From the NCBI GenBank assembly GCA_029242545.1, contig JAQWTV010000066.1, positions 1-64,000 of the forward strand: DNA of 64,000 nucleotides, given 5' to 3'. The stretch is from Roseibacillus sp. (lineage in GTDB: Bacteria; Verrucomicrobiota; Verrucomicrobiia; Verrucomicrobiales; Akkermansiaceae). The notes beneath the pieces are model-generated. The model did no database searches. It had not been told where the DNA came from and worked only from the letters and a program-made list of their open reading frames with translations. The position numbers and the translations under genes are program-made. Below are positions 27,355 to 36,490 of this stretch, piece by piece. Position 1 is the first letter of the stretch. Each line of letters starts with the position of its first letter.

Positions 27355-29223
27355 TTAGCAGCTTCTTCCGCCATCGGGAAGAGTTTCGGTGGATCCGGAC
27401 AGATCTTCAATTACACCCCGCGCACGAGGCCACGCTGCTTTCGCCTCCAGAATGATCCAGAGCTGCAGAGCGATAGTCGCTAGTCCCAGAACTGCGAGGA
27501 GGAATTGAGAGTTCTGGAAAAATTCATAGACTTTGATCGTCATCGCGATTCCGGGGAGAATGAGCATCACGACAGTAGGGGGTATGATAAACCAGATGGG
27601 AAGAGAGCGACGCCATAACCAGAATGTGATCACGAGGAAGGCAAGGCCAGCCAGGAGTTGATTGGTCGCCCCAAAGAGAGGCCAGAGGATCAGGCCTCCC
27701 TTGCCAGCTGATTGCAGCGTCCAGGTGACCTCGGGACCGGGAGGCGGCAGGGCGGCAAGAGCTCCGGCAAGAAGAATCGCGAAGATCGTGGCGCCATGCT
27801 TGTTGCTGAGAACGGTGAGCGGGCGAAGAAGTAAGGGCGAGGAAGGATGCTTTTTGCTACTCGTGAAGGTTGAGGCCAGTTCCTGCACAACGTATCTCTG
27901 CAGACGACAGGCGGTATCGAGGGTGGTGGCAGCAAACGAGGCGACAAAGACTCCCATCAAGGCTACCGCGAACGGGGCCTTCAGTCCCAAGACGACAAGG
28001 AAGTTGGCAGAGCCCTCTACAAAGGCGCCTATCTTGGCTGCGAGGCTGCCCGCCGCAGACCATGAGCCGTAGCGGGCATCATACGCAGCACTCCCGAACA
28101 GGGTCTCGCCGTCAGCTTGAGCTCCCAAACCCAGACCTGCGACGCAGGCAAGAATAACAAGAACGGCAAGGAATCCCTCGGTGATCATCGAACCGTATCC
28201 TACGAAGAGGGCATCAGACTCTGACTTCAGCTGCTTGGAGGAGGTTCCTGAGGAAACGAGGCAGTGAAAACCGGAGATTGCACCACAAGCGATCGTGATA
28301 AAGAGGAAGGGAAAGAGAGAAGGGGCCCCGTCTGGGGCGGAACGAAAGGCCGGAGCCACAATTTCCAGCGCCTGACGCTCTGCTCCAGGATTCGGAGGAG
28401 CCCCTCCGATGAAAGCTGCCGCTATCAAGCCAGCCACGATGAGGCCGAGAGTAGAAATAAGCTGAAGCGAATTGATGAAATCCCGGGGTTGAAGGAGGGC
28501 CCAGACTGGTAAAACCGAGGCGATATAGGAGTAGACGAGAAGAATGCACACCCAGGCTATGGTCGGCATGGAAGCAAGGGTCTCGTTTATTGTTGCGAGG
28601 AAGCCAATGTTTCCGAAAGCGACGGTGAGATACATGATGCCCAGTGTTACGAGCGAGGGAACAACGAGGTTTACTCCGTGCCGGTAGAGGTAGACTCCAA
28701 TTGCCACAGCGATGGGGATTTGAACGAGACAGGGAAGGATAGCGGATGGGTATTGCTTTAGGACTGCTGCAATGACCAATCCGAAAATGGCGAGGACGAT
28801 TGTGAGGGCGAGAAAGAGAACAGAGAGAAAAAGAAGCCTCGTGCGCTGGCTCAGAACGCGTCCGGCAATGTCTCCCACGGTTTGGCCGCGATTTCGGATT
28901 GAAACCACCAGTGAGCCAAAGTCGTGGACCGCTCCGATAAGAATGGACCCAAAGAGCACCCACAAGAGGGCCGGCACCCAGCCCCAGATGACAGCAAGAG
29001 CAGGTCCAACAATAGGTCCAGTACCTGCAATGCTGGTAAAGTGATGCCCAAATATGACGCTCTTCCTGGTAGGAACGTAGTCATTTCCATCCTCCATCTC
29101 CTGGGAAGGAACCCGGGCTTTGGGGTCCAGCTTGAAGATCTTCCGGGCGAGAAATCTGCCGTAGGTGTGATACGCGACAAGGTAGAAAACAAAAGCGCCC
29201 AGCGCGATGGCAAGAGTCTGCAT
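27355..29223 (-). CDS. cstA: Carbon starvation protein A, CstA family peptide/pyruvate transporter
   Basis: Polytopic inner-membrane protein of 622 residues with about 16 hydrophobic segments. The CstA pattern is clear: GHHFTSIAGTGPIVGPALAV, then AVHDFGSLVVSIRNRG, and later SGFHCLVSSGTSSKQL. Family members are taken up as peptide or pyruvate importers under carbon limitation. The 3' end converges with the helicase gene. It follows coaD by 51 bases on the same strand; cotranscription is possible but a separate promoter is as likely. Confidence 0.92.
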   Translation of the reverse strand: MQTLAIALGAFVFYLVAYHTYGRFLARKIFKLDPKARVPSQEMEDGNDYVPTRKSVIFGHHFTSIAGTGPIVGPALAVIWGWVPALLWVLFGSILIGAVHDFGSLVVSIRNRGQTVGDIAGRVLSQRTRLLFLSVLFLALTIVLAIFGLVIAAVLKQYPSAILPCLVQIPIAVAIGVYLYRHGVNLVVPSLVTLGIMYLTVAFGNIGFLATINETLASMPTIAWVCILLVYSYIASVLPVWALLQPRDFINSLQLISTLGLIVAGLIAAAFIGGAPPNPGAERQALEIVAPAFRSAPDGAPSLFPFLFITIACGAISGFHCLVSSGTSSKQLKSESDALFVGYGSMITEGFLAVLVILACVAGLGLGAQADGETLFGSAAYDARYGSWSAAGSLAAKIGAFVEGSANFLVVLGLKAPFAVALMGVFVASFAATTLDTACRLQRYVVQELASTFTSSKKHPSSPLLLRPLTVLSNKHGATIFAILLAGALAALPPPGPEVTWTLQSAGKGGLILWPLFGATNQLLAGLAFLVITFWLWRRSLPIWFIIPPTVVMLILPGIAMTIKVYEFFQNSQFLLAVLGLATIALQLWIILEAKAAWPRARGVIEDLSGSTETLPDGGRSC

Positions 29224-29274
29224 GATCTAGGAGATTCAGGTGGTGAGGAGGGCAGTCGCCAAACGGTCAGAAGT

Positions 29275-29784
29275 TCACCGGTCTGATTCGTCTGCGTTAT
29301 ATTTTGCGGGAGAGAGCGCGTCAAACACAGGCCCGGGCACGTAGCGCCGAACGGTATCCTCCCACCCCTCCGGGCCGATTAACCCCTTGATCATACTGGA
29401 GCTAAGCTCTGCGATATCACGGGGCGGCATCAGGAATATTGTTGTGATCTCTGGCGCAAGGTCTGAGTTGATATGGCGCATCACTCGCTCATATTCGTAG
29501 TCATCAGCGGTCCTGACACCGCGTAGGATGTAAGCCGCTTTCTTCTCCTTCGCGTAATCTACCAGATAGCGGTTATCAAAATGAGAGATCTCAAGACGCT
29601 CGCAGGATGGGACCGAGGCCTTTAGTAGCCTGAGTCGTTCCTCGATGCTGAAGCTGTATTGCTTTCCGGGATTGGTTCCAATGGCAACTATCAGGCGGTC
29701 AAACAATTCCAACCCGCGTTGAATCATCCAGAGGTGACCGTTGGTCGGAGGGTCAAAGCTCCCTGCGTAAACAGCCGTATGCAT
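29275..29784 (-). CDS. coaD: Phosphopantetheine adenylyltransferase
   Basis: Fourth step of coenzyme A synthesis: transfers AMP from ATP to 4'-phosphopantetheine. Motifs: AVYAGSFDPPTNGH (nucleotidyltransferase HxGH variant TNGH), FSIEERLRLL, ILRGVRTADDYEYE and SSSMIKGL. Length 169 is normal. Start ATG 29784. It lies between the SurA-like gene and cstA on the same strand. Confidence 0.93.
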   Translation of the reverse strand: MHTAVYAGSFDPPTNGHLWMIQRGLELFDRLIVAIGTNPGKQYSFSIEERLRLLKASVPSCERLEISHFDNRYLVDYAKEKKAAYILRGVRTADDYEYERVMRHINSDLAPEITTIFLMPPRDIAELSSSMIKGLIGPEGWEDTVRRYVPGPVFDALSPAKYNADESDR

Positions 29785-29812
29785 GATGTTTCTGTCCTCC
29801 CTGCCGGAGGTT

Positions 29813-30790
29813 TTAAATGTTCCGCCGGATTATGGCGGTTCGTTTTAGCATCTTAATCCATTCGTCATAGCGGACCGAGCGTTTTTCCATCTCGACCTCC
29901 CTACGCATTCTTTCTCGCATTTCTGTGTCGAGTGCGGGAGTTGGCCCCGGGCTGATTTTAACAATCTTGACGATGGTAAAGCCGATCCTGTCTTTTAGCG
30001 GCCCCACTATGTCGTCTTTCGAAGCTTCGAAAATGATATCAGCAAATCCGATCTCGAGGTCGGAGCGCAAGGTGTCTTCCCAGAGGCCACCCTTGTCAGC
30101 AAAAGCTCCCGAAGAGTGAGCCTCGGCGGTAGAGGCGAAGTCCGCCCCGCCTCGAACCTCTTCTGCAAGCTTTTCAGCGAGGGAGAGTTGTTCCTGCTGG
30201 GTAGCAACCGGGTTCTCCTGATTGATCGCAGGAATGTAAATTTTCCGGAATGTAATTTTATCCCCGGTCTGATCCCGCAATTCCGTAGCGCGTGTCTTGA
30301 AGCGTGAGGCGATCTCACTCTCCGTTGCAGGTGCGACATCCTTGAATTGCTCCCGCTTGAAGGACTGCACCAGAATTTTTTCCTGTTGCGATTTCTCGAA
30401 TTCTCGTCGGGTCATTCTTGTCGATTGGAGATACTTCCGGAATTCCTGCTCGTTACCGTCGAAATTGATTCGGATAAATCGTTCAACATCCTGTTTCACG
30501 ATGTATTCGGGGATCTGAAGCTTGCGCTCTTCGAGGTTGCTGAGGACCAGTTTGTGCTCAATAAGCTCCTCCAGCACTTCATCTCGCGCCTCAGCAAAAG
30601 CCTGTTGGAACTTTTCACCGCGGCGGGGATACTTTGCCAGCAGAGAAGAGATGGTCGGGGCGAGTTGCTGCTCAACCTCCCGGGTGCTGATCATCTTGCC
30701 ATTTACGGTCGCCGCAGTTTTGAGGAGTGGCACCGGCGCGGCTGCCAAGGGGGCGATCAGGAGGGCGATAACGGAGAAAATAGTTTTCAT
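29813..30790 (-). CDS. SurA/PpiC-type peptidyl-prolyl isomerase, exported
   Basis: Periplasmic folding factor. Signal peptide MKTIFSVIALLIAPLAAA, then a SurA N-terminal-type helical domain (VNGKMISTREVEQQLAP, VLEELIEHKLVL), then a parvulin-like domain (KITFRKIYIP; GGADFASTAEAHS; KGGLWEDTL; PLKDRIGFTIVKIVK), total 325 residues. The parvulin GG-L pattern is present. ATG 30790 overlaps the mfd stop (ATGA), so the earlier track start at 30814 is less likely. Pairing of mfd with such an isomerase is a recurring arrangement. Confidence 0.87.
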   Translation of the reverse strand: MKTIFSVIALLIAPLAAAPVPLLKTAATVNGKMISTREVEQQLAPTISSLLAKYPRRGEKFQQAFAEARDEVLEELIEHKLVLSNLEERKLQIPEYIVKQDVERFIRINFDGNEQEFRKYLQSTRMTRREFEKSQQEKILVQSFKREQFKDVAPATESEIASRFKTRATELRDQTGDKITFRKIYIPAINQENPVATQQEQLSLAEKLAEEVRGGADFASTAEAHSSGAFADKGGLWEDTLRSDLEIGFADIIFEASKDDIVGPLKDRIGFTIVKIVKISPGPTPALDTEMRERMRREVEMEKRSVRYDEWIKMLKRTAIIRRNI

Positions 30791-33774
30791 GGTCGATTGA
30801 GGGACTCTAACCACTCTATTGCCTCAGAAAGCATACTGCTCGGAGCCTTCGACCTCAAGCGGGGAAACTGGCGGTTATCGACCATCAGGAATCCTCCGTT
30901 ACGTTGGACCATGAGCCGATCTCCACGGATTTCGACGGTCTCCGCGTCAGCCATTGTTGCCTCAAATCTAAGCCGGGTGACTTTAATAAGATTTCTCGCG
31001 GGTCGAGTGATCGGGCCATAACGATCCCGGAGCCTTGATTCGAAGGCGTGTAGCTCTTCCAGAGAGGTCAGGCTTGCCATTTCCCGGTAGGCGGCCACCC
31101 GAGCCTTGGAGTCTTTGATGTATTCTGCGGGGAAAAAAGCTGGAAGCTTCTGATCATCAGTCTCTTCGTATCGAGATTCTGAAAAGATAATGAAGCTCGC
31201 ACGAAGAATGACATCTACCCTTCGGCGAACCTTGCGGCCGCTGAGCTGCTCGACGGATTGCCTCAGGAGCTGGCAATAGAGATCGAAGCCCACTGCGGCT
31301 ATGTGGCCTGACTGCCTTGTGCCAAGCAGGTTACCAGCACCGCGGATCTCGAGATCGCGCATGGCAATTTTGAAGCCTGATCCCAACGCAGTGTATTGTT
31401 TGATCGCGCTGACTCGTTTTTTTGCATCACCGGTAGAAACCTGATCTCGGGGCAGCATGAGGATGGCATAAGCTCGTCTGTCAGCCCGTCCAACCCTGCC
31501 TCTCAATTGATAGAGGTCCGCCAGGCCGAAGCGATCTGCCCGGTCTATCATGATGGTATTGGCGTTGGGGATATCAATCCCGCTTTCGATAATAGTCGTA
31601 GAAAGGAGAACATCGGCTTTGCCCGCGACGAATGAATGCATCACCTCCTCGAGGTCTTCCCGGGCCATTTGGCCGTGGCCAATTAGGATCCGGGCTTCGG
31701 GAACCAGTTCGAGCAGGCGCTTTCGGATCATGTCAATGCTCTGAACCCGGTTATGCAGAAAGAATACCTGTCCTCCACGCTCCAGTTCCCGGCGAATGCA
31801 GTCCCTTATGACGCGTTCGTCATAGGAGCAGACCGAGGTGTGAACCGGAATCCGATTCGGAGGAGGGGTGTCGATAGTGGACATGTCGCGAACGCCCATA
31901 AGGGAAAGGTAGAGCGTGCGCGGAATAGGGGTGGCCGAGAGAGAAAGGAGGTCAATCTGATGGAACCGCTCCTTGAATTGTTCCTTGTGCTTAACGCCGA
32001 ACCTTTGTTCCTCGTCAACGATAGCGAGTCCGAGCTTATGAAAAATGACATCGCCGGAGAGAAGGCGGTGAGTGCCGATCACGATATCCACACTTCCTTC
32101 TGCTACGCCTCGGATGGTGTCGGAGATCTCACTAGGTTTTCTAAAGCGGCTTAGTAGGTCGATCCGGATGGGGAAGTCGCTCATTCGCTCGCGGAATGTC
32201 CGCCAATGCTGTTCGGCCAGCACGGTCGTTGGGACAAGAATGGCAACTTGTGATCCGCCGGTGACAGCCTTGAAAGCAGCTCGGATGGCAACCTCAGTTT
32301 TGCCGAAGCCAACATCGCCGCAGATGAGGCGGTCCATAGGCTGGCTGGACTCCATGTCTGTCTTTGTTTCTGAGATTGCCTGAGCTTGATCGACTGTTTC
32401 TGTAAAGGGGAAGGAGTTCTCAAATTCCCACATCCACCGACTGTCTGGCGGGTGACTATATCCTTGTTGAGAGTCGCGCTCGGCATGTGTGCGGAGAAGC
32501 CGAGCCGCGTAGTCCATGATCGCGGCTTCTGCCGATTTGCGGACTTTTCCCCAGCGACTATCGCCTAGCCGACTCAAGACAGGAGCCTTACCTCCAACTC
32601 CGACGTAGCGGGAAATGAGATGGGAGTGGTCGATAGGTACATGCAGGGTGCTCCCGTCCCGGTATTCGATGGAAAGCTCCTCTTCGCCGTTTTCCCCGGC
32701 TGTCAGGCCGCGAAAGCGTCCGATTCCGTAGTCGGCATGCACGACGAGATCGTCTTCGTTGAGTTGATCCAGTTCGGTGGCGGCAGCATGAGAACGTACC
32801 TTCTCGAGACGGCGGAGGCGATTGTTTCCTCCGGCAGGTTGGGGGCGACCGAGTAGTTCTCCCAGAGAAAGAACTGCCATTTTTGTGGTCCGCAGAACGA
32901 AGCCTTCTGGAATCGAGAGGTCGAGGAATCGATAGTTGCTCTCTGGGAGATGAGTTCCTGCCAGTTCGCGAAAGCGTTCACGTTCTCCCTCGGACCCAGC
33001 GGCGATATAGATGGTCCATTGCTCGGCAAGCCATTGGTCGATATGATGAAATACAGTGCTTTGCTGTGCTCCATGGAGCACGAAGTCGCCGGCATTGAAG
33101 TGGGCAAAGGGAGTGCCATATGCCTCCAACATAAGAGCTCCTCCTGAGGGGTTATCAGTGAAGATTAGGTTGGCATTCTTGATCCCTTCCTCAAGGGCAA
33201 TGATGGTATCGGTGTTGGTAAGCCAGTCACAGACCTTGTGTTCCATCGCCGGAGCGCTAAGCATCAACTCAGCGTGATTCATCCGGCGTATTGAGGTTTG
33301 TGAATCGAGATCAAATTCACGAAGGGAGTCTAACTGCAGATCGAAAAACTCGAGGCGTAGCGGGTCGAGTGCCTGAGTCGGGAATACGTCAAGAATTCCT
33401 CCTCTTCTGGCAAACTGGTGACGGGCGTGGACCTGAGATACCTCCTCAAGACCTGCAGAGATCAACTGCTGCTGCAAGGCGTCAGGATCGCACTCCTGTC
33501 CGGCCTTCAGGTGGAGGAGAGAGGATTCAAGTTGAAGGGGGGAGGGCGCCGGATGGGACAGGGCGCTTGTGGAAGCGAGAATGATTTGCGTTCCGGTGTT
33601 TTTTCGCTGTTTGCCGAGGTGTTGAAAGGCCGCCAGGCGCTCGGCGTCGGGTTCGGGGTCGAGAATTTGAGAATCAAGAAGCCCGGAGGGAGGATCTGGA
33701 ATGCCCGTCGCCTCCAGTCCCCAGCTTGCCAACTCGGAGGATATTCGCTCTCGGTGACGAGCGGAGCCTCCCAA
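30787..33774 (-). CDS. mfd: Mfd, transcription-repair coupling factor
   Basis: DNA translocase that removes stalled RNA polymerase and recruits UvrA. A UvrB-like N-terminal domain is followed by the RNA polymerase-interacting domain (LNEDDLVVHADYGIGRFRGL, near 340-355), the RecG-like motor with Walker A ICGDVGFGKTEV near 483 and VDEEQRFGVKHKEQ, the helicase C domain with QLRGRVGRADRRAYA, and a TRCF C-terminal domain. 33774 is a TTG and the last canonical start, but the frame stays open to about 34077 and residues encoded upstream (ending LASLSVNSHSNLWVLGGS) look like genuine Mfd N-terminus. The true start is therefore probably upstream, at a rare codon. Confidence 0.93.
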   Translation of the reverse strand: MGGSARHRERISSELASWGLEATGIPDPPSGLLDSQILDPEPDAERLAAFQHLGKQRKNTGTQIILASTSALSHPAPSPLQLESSLLHLKAGQECDPDALQQQLISAGLEEVSQVHARHQFARRGGILDVFPTQALDPLRLEFFDLQLDSLREFDLDSQTSIRRMNHAELMLSAPAMEHKVCDWLTNTDTIIALEEGIKNANLIFTDNPSGGALMLEAYGTPFAHFNAGDFVLHGAQQSTVFHHIDQWLAEQWTIYIAAGSEGERERFRELAGTHLPESNYRFLDLSIPEGFVLRTTKMAVLSLGELLGRPQPAGGNNRLRRLEKVRSHAAATELDQLNEDDLVVHADYGIGRFRGLTAGENGEEELSIEYRDGSTLHVPIDHSHLISRYVGVGGKAPVLSRLGDSRWGKVRKSAEAAIMDYAARLLRTHAERDSQQGYSHPPDSRWMWEFENSFPFTETVDQAQAISETKTDMESSQPMDRLICGDVGFGKTEVAIRAAFKAVTGGSQVAILVPTTVLAEQHWRTFRERMSDFPIRIDLLSRFRKPSEISDTIRGVAEGSVDIVIGTHRLLSGDVIFHKLGLAIVDEEQRFGVKHKEQFKERFHQIDLLSLSATPIPRTLYLSLMGVRDMSTIDTPPPNRIPVHTSVCSYDERVIRDCIRRELERGGQVFFLHNRVQSIDMIRKRLLELVPEARILIGHGQMAREDLEEVMHSFVAGKADVLLSTTIIESGIDIPNANTIMIDRADRFGLADLYQLRGRVGRADRRAYAILMLPRDQVSTGDAKKRVSAIKQYTALGSGFKIAMRDLEIRGAGNLLGTRQSGHIAAVGFDLYCQLLRQSVEQLSGRKVRRRVDVILRASFIIFSESRYEETDDQKLPAFFPAEYIKDSKARVAAYREMASLTSLEELHAFESRLRDRYGPITRPARNLIKVTRLRFEATMADAETVEIRGDRLMVQRNGGFLMVDNRQFPRLRSKAPSSMLSEAIEWLESLNRP

Positions 33775-34083
33775 TACCCAGAGATTGGAATGGGAGTTGA
33801 CGCTCAGAGATGCCAGAGCGGTTGCAAATGCGTGCGCAGGAGGCTCGATAGGGCCTATAGAGAGGGGTTTTTCGCCTCCAGCTAGATTGGACGCTTCACC
33901 GAGGGCGCATCTGTCCCTTGCGAAAGCGAGGGCCTCCGCAGGCGTAGAGATTGTTGGAGCTGGGGAATCTGAGTTGATTCGCGGGCAGGGAGACAGGGCG
34001 GGTGGACTTGGGCAACTTAGATCTTCACAAATGTGAATAATTCGGTATTTTGTTAATAACCTGTAAATAACTGAAAATCACTC
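33775..34083. other. Region between mfd and the amidase gene; mfd 5' extension and divergent promoter
   Basis: Bases up to about 33990 read as in-frame mfd coding on the minus strand without an ATG, GTG or TTG. Rare-start candidates are CTG (minus strand, 33996) and ATT (34041, 34038, 34032). Bases 34021-34083 are much more A/T-rich and should hold the divergent promoters, including TTGTTA and TAAATA-like hexamers for the + strand amidase gene. Confidence 0.5.
34024..34037. promoter_or_regulatory. Perfect 14-bp palindrome, candidate operator
   Basis: TTCACA-AA-TGTGAA sits in the A/T-rich stretch between mfd and the amidase gene, 47 bases before the amidase ATG. Its size and symmetry fit a dimeric helix-turn-helix regulator. 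No matching regulator is encoded in the window that I can link to it. Confidence 0.4.
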
Positions 34084-34902
34084 ATGGGGAGACTCCTCGC
34101 AAATCCACTCATATTTGCCGTTACACTTACATCCCTGCTTGTCACGGGGTGCTCATCTCACAGAAGTTTAAGCCTTGGAGGCGGGGGTGGTTATCGAGGA
34201 GGACCAGCTGGGATGCTCTATTCTCATTCCGCTTCTAGGAGTGGCGAGAGATCTTCCTCGGCAGCGGGCTCGGGACAGTCCCGGCAAGGAATACCAGTCA
34301 GTGTTCGTGCGTTAGTGCCGCGCAAGGCTCCCTTGGCGCTTCTCTCGGAGGTCAGGGTTCACAAGGATTACCTTCCCAAAAGCGCTCGTGGACGCAAAGG
34401 ACAGAGTTCGATGCGACCTCGCTATATCACCATCCATAGCACTCAGAACTGGAGTAAGGGTGCGGATCCGTGGCGGCATTCACTTGCGCTAAAACGCAGC
34501 AAGCTAGGGAGTCTCTCATGGCACTATACGATCGATCAGAGTGTGGCGGTACAGCATTTACCAACGAACATTACTGGGCGGCATGCCGATTTCAATGGGC
34601 CGGGAAACAAGTATTCGATTGGGCTCGAGATGTGCGAGCATAAGGGAAACAGTCTCAGCAGAACGATTGGTCGGACTGCCAAGCTCGCGGCTTACTTGAT
34701 GTATAAGCACGGGATTCCACTCTCGAAGGTAGTCCCCCATTATCACTGGCCCCGCCACGGAATGAATCCGCCGCACAAGAACTGCCCTCATTTTCTCCTC
34801 GATAACGGGCGGCCGGGAAGAAAGTGGCGCGGCTTTCAGGCGAGGGTCAAATACTACCACGATCTGATCACGGTCCAGGGGCCGTCTTATGCAATTCGGT
34901 AA
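34084..34902 (+). CDS. Lipoprotein N-acetylmuramoyl-L-alanine amidase (Amidase_2 type)
   Basis: Peptidoglycan amidase that cleaves the lactyl-peptide bond. A lipoprotein signal (LTSLLVTGCSS) puts it on a membrane. A low-complexity Gly/Ser spacer (about residues 30-75) precedes the catalytic domain: RYITIHSTQNW, SWHYTIDQSVAVQHLP, SIGLEMCEH, and HYHWPRHGMNPPHKNCP. The histidines of HST and HYH with the Cys/His end fit the zinc site of AmpD/CwlA-type amidases. Start ATG 34084. A hairpin follows about 75 bases downstream. Confidence 0.85.
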   Translation: MGRLLANPLIFAVTLTSLLVTGCSSHRSLSLGGGGGYRGGPAGMLYSHSASRSGERSSSAAGSGQSRQGIPVSVRALVPRKAPLALLSEVRVHKDYLPKSARGRKGQSSMRPRYITIHSTQNWSKGADPWRHSLALKRSKLGSLSWHYTIDQSVAVQHLPTNITGRHADFNGPGNKYSIGLEMCEHKGNSLSRTIGRTAKLAAYLMYKHGIPLSKVVPHYHWPRHGMNPPHKNCPHFLLDNGRPGRKWRGFQARVKYYHDLITVQGPSYAIR

Positions 34903-34974
34903 AGTTGGTTCCTTTCGACTGGGAATTGCAAATCCGGATAATGTTGTGGGCCCATTACTCTACGGGATCAGCTT

Positions 34975-34991
34975 CTTTGCTGCCCGCAAAG
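34975..34991 (+). terminator. Hairpin downstream of the amidase gene
   Basis: CTTTGC-tgccc-GCAAAG is a perfect six-base stem with a five-base loop, between the amidase and cysteine-cluster genes. It lacks a T-run, so its role as a terminator is doubtful. Confidence 0.3.
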
Positions 34992-35028
34992 GGCGAGTAA
35001 AACCTCCTGTGGGAACCTCTTCTAACCT

Positions 35029-35376
35029 GTGTCGAATAAGCCTCGGTATCACTACGTCTGCCAGCGTTGCACAGCATGCTGTAAGTGGCCCGGAGACGTG
35101 GAGTTAGAGGATTCGGAGATCACGGAGATTGCCTCCTTTCTTCGAATGGCTGAACATGATTTTGTCCAGGAATTTACCAGAATCAGGGCGAACAGGACGG
35201 GACTCTCTCTCGTCGATAAAGATTCGAGCAGCGAATGTATAATGCTGGATGGGGATGAATGCCGCATTCAGGAGGTGAAGCCTGTTCAATGCCGAGGATT
35301 TCCCAATACATGGAATTTTCCCGGATGGGAAAAGGAATGTCAATCTATCGCGGTGCCGCTCAGAGGAGAGGCCTGA
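35029..35376 (+). CDS. YkgJ-type cysteine cluster protein
   Basis: A 115-residue protein of the zinc/iron chelating cysteine-cluster family: N-terminal CQRCTACCKWPGDV (CxxCxxCC) and later CRIQEVKPVQCRGFPNTW. Start is GTG 35029 since no ATG lies near. Function of the family is unclear (metal binding is expected). It converges with the TPR-like gene 19 bases away. Confidence 0.8.
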   Translation: MSNKPRYHYVCQRCTACCKWPGDVELEDSEITEIASFLRMAEHDFVQEFTRIRANRTGLSLVDKDSSSECIMLDGDECRIQEVKPVQCRGFPNTWNFPGWEKECQSIAVPLRGEA

Positions 35377-35395
35377 TGCCTGAACGGTCGGCCCG

Positions 35396-36490
35396 TTATT
35401 CAGTAGGAGGAGGGGTTTGTGACCGTAACCAGCGAAGGGCCTCAATGTCTCCAAGTGCCAGTGCTCGCATGGTGTAGCCTTCGAGCAGTTCGGGTGATGT
35501 TCGAAGCGCTTCGGTTGGGGGGGGGAGTTCCCTGATCTCATTCCGGCGACGCTCTATGGAAAGCAGGAGAGTCTCAGGATTTATGTTCTCGATGGGGAAG
35601 GGGGCGTCAGGAGGAAGATTCGCGTAGGCGTTTCCTTGGATGGAAAGCCCAACCAATCCCGAGAGTATATCGTTTTCCTCGGCGAGAAATGAGCCGAGGC
35701 CCGCGTTGCGTCGCCTCGCAATGAAGGCTTCCTCTGGAGAAGCCTGCTCTGCGTAGTCCTGAAGGTTTCGACTCAGGGTGAGCAGCGGAGAGAGGTGAGG
35801 CAAGTCGACGGCGAGGGTGGCGTAGTATGCAGAGGCGGCACGATCGTTGCCTGTCGCGGCAAGGGTCTCAGTGAGGGCGATCAATGACTCGGAGGTAAAG
35901 GTCTGGAACCTTTTGGGATGATCGACTTTTCCGAGAATCTCTAGAGCTGAGTTCTTGGCCTCATTTTCCCAGGTGAGTGCTGCAAGGAGATATGATGTAA
36001 GCGAGTTATCAGGTTGGGCCTCCTGAAGTTGCCGGGCCCATTCAATCCGATCGTCGTTGGAGAAGTCATCACGCGAGGCAAGGGCAAAGAGGATATGCGG
36101 GTTGGAGGGTTCTCGGGTAATCGCGGCCCTCATGAGATTGGGGTCCTGCAGAATTATTCCTGCAGCAAGATACCCTTCGGCCGGGTGACCTTGGTTGGCG
36201 AGGTGGGTATCAAGTTCTGACCGTGTGGGAAGCTTGATGCCTGTGATCGCGAGGAGGTCCTCAAGACTGTCGACCTCTGGGGCCTCGTTGAGAGCCTGCT
36301 GAAACAAGGCAGAGTGGTTGGATTCGGAAGCTGATGCAGGTTGCCGGGTTGATTTACGGAATGGACTTGAGAGCGGAGCGCTACCCTTGGCTTCATGGAA
36401 TACATGCTTTGAAGCGCCTGAGATGCAGAGCAGGAAGATAAGCCCTCCTGCCAGGGCTGCTCCCAGATGCGTAAGAAGAGACTTGGTCAC
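35396..36490 (-). CDS. Membrane-anchored helical-repeat (TPR-like) protein, unknown function
   Basis: A 364-residue protein with one N-terminal helix (LGAALAGGLIFLLCISGA), a Ser/Pro-rich spacer, and a domain of helix pairs with TPR-like spacing (LLAALTWENEAKNSALEIL, TETLAATGNDRAASAYYATL). I do not recognise a named family. Its ATG overlaps the stop of the M48 protease gene (ATGA), so it is likely made with that protease and may act beside it in the envelope; that is an inference. Confidence 0.65.
   Translation of the reverse strand: MTKSLLTHLGAALAGGLIFLLCISGASKHVFHEAKGSAPLSSPFRKSTRQPASASESNHSALFQQALNEAPEVDSLEDLLAITGIKLPTRSELDTHLANQGHPAEGYLAAGIILQDPNLMRAAITREPSNPHILFALASRDDFSNDDRIEWARQLQEAQPDNSLTSYLLAALTWENEAKNSALEILGKVDHPKRFQTFTSESLIALTETLAATGNDRAASAYYATLAVDLPHLSPLLTLSRNLQDYAEQASPEEAFIARRRNAGLGSFLAEENDILSGLVGLSIQGNAYANLPPDAPFPIENINPETLLLSIERRRNEIRELPPPTEALRTSPELLEGYTMRALALGDIEALRWLRSQTPPPTE

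Noticed and set aside
28214-28963. 249-codon minus-strand ORF within cstA
   Set aside because: Another frame of cstA on the same strand, full of Ser/His/Pro without a domain.
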